Source: an uncultured Flavobacteriaceae bacterium
GTDB lineage: Bacteria; Bacteroidota; Bacteroidia; Flavobacteriales; Flavobacteriaceae
Length of the DNA: 64,000 nt
Assembly (NCBI GenBank): GCA_947486785.1
Contig: CANKUU010000003.1
Coordinates: forward strand, 1-64,000
Reading direction: 5' to 3'
The translations under genes and the position numbers were made by a program. The first letter of the stretch is position 1, and the number at the start of each line of letters is the position of its first letter. Positions 59,495 through 64,000 of this stretch are shown piece by piece. A model generated the notes under the pieces. That model did not search any database. It was not told where the DNA came from and saw only the letters and a list, made by a program, of their open reading frames with translations.

Positions 59495-60790
59495 ATGTTA
59501 CTTATCTACACCCATAAAATTACACCGCGATTCAGTTACATAATGAAACAGGTTTTTACCAGAATTTTGGGTATTGAAACCACATCTACCACAAAAGTTG
59601 AAGATTTTATAAAGCATTCAGGCCCAAAAATTACATATACAAAGCAAGCATTACAAAATGAATTTTTTATAAGAAGTTCTAACATGTTGTTTGAACAAGG
59701 CATAAGTAATATTGATGTAAGTTTAGGTAATTGGGAGGATTTACCCTGTTTTTTTTCATCAGGCGAACGTAGCAGCATACCGTTCGATATTTTTGCTGCC
59801 AGTTTTTATTTATTAAGTCGCTATGAAGAGTATTTGCCACATGTTAAAGATGTTCATGGGCGATTTCCGCCCAAAGATAGTATTGCTTATCAGCATGGTT
59901 TTTTAAGACAGCCGATCGTAGATCAATGGGCATTTAAACTTTTAGAAAAGTTGCAAGAACGATTTCCCGAACTTGAACGAAGGCATAAACCTTACAATTT
60001 TACCACAATAATTGATGTATCTACTTCGCATTGTTTTGCAAATAGAGATTTGGTCAGAAGTTTCGCCGGCTTACTACTCGATTTAGGTTCGCTCAAATTT
60101 AAACGTGTTTCTAGGCGAGTTAAGGTATGGTTTAATCTAGAAAAAGATCCTTATGATAATTTCGAGTATTTGATTGAGTTGATTAAGAAATTGAAGGTGC
60201 GCAGTATGTTTTTTTTTCAATTTGCTTCGTATTCTACTTATGATAAAAATGTATCACCAAATAACAATAGGTTTAAGTTTTTAATTAAATCTATTGCAGA
60301 TTATAGTACCGTTTCGTTAGCCGCGTCTTATAGTTCGTTTAATGATTTAGCACTTCTAAAAAAGGAAAAAAAGAGATTAGAATTGGTAGTAAATAGGGCG
60401 GTTAATTTTTCTAGAATGCGCTATAATAGGGTAGATGTGCCCGAAACCTATCGTAATTTGGTAGAAAGTGAGTTTACAGATGATTACACGATGGGGTATA
60501 CGCATGAAATTGGATTTAGAGCAGGTACTTGTATTCCTTTTTATTTTTATGATATCAATTTAGAAGTACAGCAACCAATTCGGGTACATTCATTTGCGGT
60601 ACACGATTACGCATTGCGTAACTTAACCAGTAAAGATGAAATTTTAGATAAGGTAAACGCGCTGTATAAAGCCGTTAAAAGTGTTTCTGGTGATTTTAAT
60701 ATCATATTTTCGAATGAATTATTAGGGGGTGAAAACCATGAGAATTGGATAAAATTATATGAAACAATGCTAAAAAAATATAATGATTAA
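59495..60790 (+). CDS. Polysaccharide-deacetylase-like protein, probable pseudoenzyme
   Basis: 431 aa. It starts MLLIYTHKITPRFSYIMK, as this Bacteroidetes group does, with an N-terminal DUF7033-type domain (from memory) and a C-terminal NodB-like barrel. Compared with what I remember of the active group, the motif Asp-x-Asp reads DVS (IIDVSTSHCF), the His of HPSY reads Ala (SLAASYSSF), and RQH reads RMR (FSRMRYN). All three metal-binding sites thus seem lost, while the framework is kept (PETYRNL, DDYTMGY, GFRAGTCIPF). It probably does not cut acetyl groups. It overlaps the HAD gene by 8 bases. Confidence 0.75.
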   Translation: MLLIYTHKITPRFSYIMKQVFTRILGIETTSTTKVEDFIKHSGPKITYTKQALQNEFFIRSSNMLFEQGISNIDVSLGNWEDLPCFFSSGERSSIPFDIFAASFYLLSRYEEYLPHVKDVHGRFPPKDSIAYQHGFLRQPIVDQWAFKLLEKLQERFPELERRHKPYNFTTIIDVSTSHCFANRDLVRSFAGLLLDLGSLKFKRVSRRVKVWFNLEKDPYDNFEYLIELIKKLKVRSMFFFQFASYSTYDKNVSPNNNRFKFLIKSIADYSTVSLAASYSSFNDLALLKKEKKRLELVVNRAVNFSRMRYNRVDVPETYRNLVESEFTDDYTMGYTHEIGFRAGTCIPFYFYDINLEVQQPIRVHSFAVHDYALRNLTSKDEILDKVNALYKAVKSVSGDFNIIFSNELLGGENHENWIKLYETMLKKYND

Positions 60791-61472
60791 AAAGGAAATT
60801 ACCGACGTTTTTTTTGATTTAGATCATACCCTTTGGGATTTTGAAAAGAACTCGGCGCTTACATTTAAAAAAATATTAGTAGAGAATAATATAGCTGTTG
60901 AGTTGAATGATTTTTTAGAGGTTTATGTACCTACTAACCATCAATTTTGGAAATTATACCGAGAAGATAAAATAACCAAAGAACAATTGCGCTATCAACG
61001 TTTAAAATCTGTCTTTGATGCCTTAAAGCTCGTTGTTTCAGATGAAAGGATACATAAGCTTTCAGAGGAGTATATTCAATACCTGTCATCTTTTAACTAC
61101 TTATTTCCTCATTCAATTGAGATTTTAAGCTATCTAAAATCCAAATATAGGCTTCATATTATTACCAATGGTTTTCACAAGGTTCAAAAGGAAAAATTGA
61201 GCAACGCTGGTATTGACATGTATTTTGATCTTGTAATTGATTCTGAAATGGCCGGAGTTAAGAAACCGAATCCTAAAATTTTTAATCTTGCCATCAATAG
61301 TGCTAAAGTACAAGCAAATCAGGCAATTATGATTGGCGATAGTCTAGAGGCTGATATTTTAGGCGCAAAAAACGTAGGTATGCACGCTTTGCATTTTAAT
61401 ACCCATAGCGAAGAACTACACGATATTTGTCCGATTATTGACGATTTAAGTGAAATAAAAATGTTTTTATAG
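60783..61472 (+). CDS. HAD-superfamily hydrolase, YjjG-type 5'-nucleotidase
   Basis: 229 aa. Motif I FFDLDHTLWDFEKN (about residues 11-24; nucleophile and second Asp in D-x-D), motif II IITNGFHKVQ (Thr, about 120), motif III Lys in GVKKPNPKIF (about 160), and motif IV MIGDSLEADILGAKN. A helical cap between motif I and II (C1 type) matches the YjjG/noncanonical pyrimidine nucleotidase group. Its start overlaps the previous gene by 8 bases, so they are translationally linked. The exact substrate is not known from sequence. Confidence 0.9.
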   Translation: MIKKEITDVFFDLDHTLWDFEKNSALTFKKILVENNIAVELNDFLEVYVPTNHQFWKLYREDKITKEQLRYQRLKSVFDALKLVVSDERIHKLSEEYIQYLSSFNYLFPHSIEILSYLKSKYRLHIITNGFHKVQKEKLSNAGIDMYFDLVIDSEMAGVKKPNPKIFNLAINSAKVQANQAIMIGDSLEADILGAKNVGMHALHFNTHSEELHDICPIIDDLSEIKMFL

Positions 61473-61526
61473 AGTTATACTTTTATACTCACTACTTAAA
61501 AATTAAGCAACTCAGATAAGGTTCCA

Positions 61527-62075
61527 ATGAAGGCAAAAAAATTTGTATTACTATTTCTTGTAGTAATAAGTACAGCACTTTATTCTTGTGCGGATGAACT
61601 TGATTTTAATCAAGTCGACAATTATAATCCAACACCAACTTATGAAGCGGGGATTTTTTATTTAGAAATTCCTGAGGATTTGATTAATTCAACCAACACT
61701 TCAAATTTTGATCAACAGTTTAGGTTTGATGCATTTAGCTCAGAAGCTTTTGCCTCGAGAGTATTAGAAGGTGTAGTTACTTACGAAGTAGAAAATACTA
61801 CAAGTAAAGCATTTGATATTTTAGTTGAGTTTTTGAATGCTGAGGATGAGGTATTAGATACAGAGTCGCTTCGTATGAATGCAGCACCATCGGCAGTAAG
61901 TATGGTTGAGATTAGCTATGGCCCTGCAGGTAGAAGTATAGACATTATAAAATCGCTGTCAAAAATAAAAATTACAGCTGAAAATCTTGGAGATAATAGC
62001 AGTACATCTACAGTACAAAATGCAAAAATAAAGCTAAGGTCTAGCGGGGCATTTCGCGTTCAATTAAAAAAATGA
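61527..62075 (+). CDS. Lipoprotein of unknown function
   Basis: 182 aa. The signal and lipobox LYSC put the acylated Cys near residue 21, followed by acidic ADELDF. The rest is a beta-rich domain with a pattern like Ig/transthyretin folds (VTYEVENTTSKAFDILVEFLNAEDEVLD). It overlaps the DUF5723 gene by four bases (ATGA), so the two are probably made together. No known domain is recognised. Confidence 0.75.
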   Translation: MKAKKFVLLFLVVISTALYSCADELDFNQVDNYNPTPTYEAGIFYLEIPEDLINSTNTSNFDQQFRFDAFSSEAFASRVLEGVVTYEVENTTSKAFDILVEFLNAEDEVLDTESLRMNAAPSAVSMVEISYGPAGRSIDIIKSLSKIKITAENLGDNSSTSTVQNAKIKLRSSGAFRVQLKK

Positions 62076-63502
62076 GATTTTCAAAAGCACTTAGTTTTTT
62101 AGCGTTATGGCTATGCATATCTATGCATGGACAAAATAAGCAATTGCTTTATGATTTTACAGATATACCGCAAGCATTAATGGTTAACCCTGCTGCTGAG
62201 GTAGATTTTAAATGGTATGCAGGTTTACCTGCAATGTCTGGACTATCTTTTCAAGCGGGGTCGAGCGGGTTTTCTGCTTTTGATCTTTTTGCAAACGATG
62301 GGTTATCTTTTGGGGATAAAGTGCAAGAACGTTTATTAGATGTTTTAACTGTTCGCGACGAACTAAGTGGAACTTACCAATTTGAACTACTAAATGTGGG
62401 ATTTAGAGGCAGGCATACCAATATGTTTTACTCTTTTGGTATTTATAATGAAGGTGATGCTATTGGCTATTGGTTTAAAGATTATGCCCATTTGCTTATT
62501 GAAGGTAATGCCAATAAACTCAATAGACGGTTTGATTTAAGTGACTTCAAAACCAGAGGTGAGATTGTAAATGTTTTTCATTTTGGTGTAAATAAACAAG
62601 TTAGTAGAGCACTTACTTTAGGTGCTAGAGCTAAACTATATTCAAGCATTTTAGATTTTAATTCAACTGGTAATGAGGGTGTTTTGGTAAACCGACGCGG
62701 CAATAATAATCTAATATCTACCAATTTTAATGCAGATCTTGAATTACGAACTTCAGGAGTTCAGGCCTTAAAAGATGCAAACGACGAGGGTACAATTGGA
62801 AATGCCATTTTTAAAAGGGGTTTTTTTGGTGGCAATCTTGGTTTAGGCTTCGACCTTGGTTTTAGCTATAAGCTTAATGATCAAACGATGGTTACAGGTA
62901 GTCTTTTAGATATTGGGTTTATTTATCACTCTAATTCTGTTGAAAATTATACGATTAAAGGTGAATTTTACTCAGAAGGTACAGAGGCTATATTTCCAAA
63001 CATATTAACAAATCCAGACGATGGTTTTTGGACTAATATTGTGGATGATTTAGAAAGCTTAGTAGCCTACGAAAAAAACAATGACAGTTATATTACTTTT
63101 AGACCAACAAAGCTAAATGGATCTTTGCGCTATAATTGGGGTGAACAGAGTTTGTCGGGTGTAGATTGTAATTGTGGCCCTAATGTGAATACGAGTAACC
63201 GATCTTTAAAATATAGAAATGGAGTCGGAGGACAAATTTACATGATTATGCGTCCAAGAGGACCACAGGCTGCAATTACAGCATTTTATACTAGAAGAAT
63301 TGGAAGTTTTATGGCTTTAAAAGCAAGCTATTCCCTTGATAAATTTAGCCCTAACAACATTGGACTTGGGTTAAATCTGCAAATAGGGCCTGTTAATATG
63401 TATTTTTTGGCAGATAACTTATTAGCCTACAAGAATGTAGTTAACTCTCGCTACCAATCTTTTCAATTAGGTTTAAATATCATATCTTGGGGCAAGAAAT
63501 GA
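62072..63502 (+). CDS. DUF5723-type outer-membrane beta-barrel protein
   Basis: 476 aa. Signal peptide (ending SMHGQ, about 21), then a long beta-barrel pattern with QALMVNPAAEVDFKWYAGLPAM at the N-terminus, LGFDLGFSYKLNDQTMVTGSLLDIGFI in the middle (about 265-290) and a closing strand QSFQLGLNIISWGKK. It fits DUF5723, a barrel family of Bacteroidetes (from memory). Coupled to the lipoprotein gene by an ATGA overlap, it suggests a surface complex of barrel and lipoprotein (inference). Confidence 0.82.
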   Translation: MRFSKALSFLALWLCISMHGQNKQLLYDFTDIPQALMVNPAAEVDFKWYAGLPAMSGLSFQAGSSGFSAFDLFANDGLSFGDKVQERLLDVLTVRDELSGTYQFELLNVGFRGRHTNMFYSFGIYNEGDAIGYWFKDYAHLLIEGNANKLNRRFDLSDFKTRGEIVNVFHFGVNKQVSRALTLGARAKLYSSILDFNSTGNEGVLVNRRGNNNLISTNFNADLELRTSGVQALKDANDEGTIGNAIFKRGFFGGNLGLGFDLGFSYKLNDQTMVTGSLLDIGFIYHSNSVENYTIKGEFYSEGTEAIFPNILTNPDDGFWTNIVDDLESLVAYEKNNDSYITFRPTKLNGSLRYNWGEQSLSGVDCNCGPNVNTSNRSLKYRNGVGGQIYMIMRPRGPQAAITAFYTRRIGSFMALKASYSLDKFSPNNIGLGLNLQIGPVNMYFLADNLLAYKNVVNSRYQSFQLGLNIISWGKK

Positions 63503-63623
63503 TAGAAATTGCGACATCCCTCAGTTTAAAGTAAATTGGCACGCTTTTTTCATTTAGTTTTATTATAAAATTAATTTTTAATAAGATAATGCCATTTCGG
63601 CAAATGCTAATCTTAAATGTAAT

Positions 63624-64000
63624 ATGGTGAAAAGTTTATTAATATCAATTGTTATTATGACAAGCTTAATGCTAAAGGCGCAATCTAATTTAGATCAGTA
63701 CAAATATGTAATTGTACCTAAAAAGTTTGATGAGTTTAAAAAAGAAAATCAATACCGAACCAGTACTCTAATAAAACTCTTATTTTCAAAAAAAGGTTTT
63801 AAGACTGTTTATGAACATGAATTACCCGAAGAGTTGAATAATAATAGATGTTTAGGCTTAAGGGTTCATTTGATAGATAATTCTTCTATGTTTACAACCA
63901 AAGCGGCTTTAAGTTTAAAAGACTGTAATTCTAAAGAAGTAGCAATTTCGTCGATTGGTAAAAGTAAAAGTAAAGAGTTTCAACAAGCTTATACTGAAGC
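63624..64000 (+). CDS. Conserved hypothetical exported protein (3' end outside the window)
   Basis: ATG 63624 opens a frame that runs to the window end (125 codons visible), not in the ORF track. It has a signal peptide (MVKSLLISIVIMTSLMLKAQ), then DQYKYVIVPKKFDEFKKENQ, a segment I recognise from a widespread flavobacterial hypothetical family. Then NRCLGLRVHLIDNSSMFTTKAAL and LKDCN. The function is unknown. Confidence 0.75.
   Translation, partial: MVKSLLISIVIMTSLMLKAQSNLDQYKYVIVPKKFDEFKKENQYRTSTLIKLLFSKKGFKTVYEHELPEELNNNRCLGLRVHLIDNSSMFTTKAALSLKDCNSKEVAISSIGKSKSKEFQQAYTE

Noticed and set aside
1-64000. CRISPR array or cas genes
   Set aside because: No regularly spaced repeats and no Cas motifs in any listed ORF.

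Overview
The window looks like chromosome from a member of the Flavobacteriaceae (Bacteroidota). The DNA is AT-rich. It carries a type IX secretion (T9SS) cassette with a CHU_C-type C-terminal sorting domain and a PorP/SprF partner. It has two gene fusions I know from this phylum (FolK-deoxynucleoside kinase and HPRT-adenylate kinase), and several genes are preceded by the Bacteroidota promoter pattern TTG-N17-20-TAnnTTTG. Species cannot be fixed by eye. All family calls come from motif recognition and gene order; no database search was run.

Layout. 1-0.85 kb is a mobile scar: the 3' part of an IS5-like DDE transposase whose probable right end abuts a decayed IS200/IS605-like transposase. 0.9-2.8 kb has a DoxX-like pair, a DUF4377-type lipoprotein, and tRNA-Leu(TAA) and tRNA-Gly(GCC), each followed by its own terminator. 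3-10 kb holds mutS, an RNA methyltransferase, folK-dNK, sppA and a YhhQ-type transporter. 10.3-16.3 kb holds an AsmA-like protein, a DUF2797 protein, a GH3-family protein and a small alpha/beta hydrolase. 16.3-19.8 kb is tig-clpP-clpX with a strong hairpin between tig and clpP. 19.8-24.3 kb has a 4-TM holin-like protein, a hydrolase, pdxJ, a CBS protein, nadK and a DUF6089 beta-barrel. 24.4-29.3 kb is an envelope cluster, uppS-bamA-skp-skp.

29.3-35.4 kb holds a GT2/FkbM pair, a FabH-like ketoacyl synthase and gcvP. 35.4-37.6 kb holds a UbiA-like membrane protein with a degenerate first motif, an ECF sigma factor with a small soluble ZAS-type zinc protein, and a rhodanese lipoprotein. 38-44.2 kb holds an M3 peptidase, purK-purE, hpt-adk, an unlisted 46-aa membrane ORF and obgE. 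44.3-56.7 kb is a 2022-aa alpha-2-macroglobulin and the T9SS cassette (OmpA/PD40 protein, PorP/SprF, CHU_C adhesin-like protein). 57-64 kb holds mpl, radC, a polysaccharide-deacetylase-like protein that appears to have lost its metal ligands, a HAD phosphatase, a lipoprotein/DUF5723 pair and a truncated hypothetical gene.

Most of the window is housekeeping: mismatch repair, proteolysis, folate, B6, NADP and purine metabolism, and outer-membrane assembly. I see no clear new multi-gene defence or secretion system. The best leads are the probable pseudo-deacetylase, the terminator upstream of clpP, the sigma/ZAS pair beside a degenerate UbiA protein, the small ORF between hpt-adk and obgE, the double TTGTACAA element upstream of the macroglobulin gene, and the nested insertion sequences.
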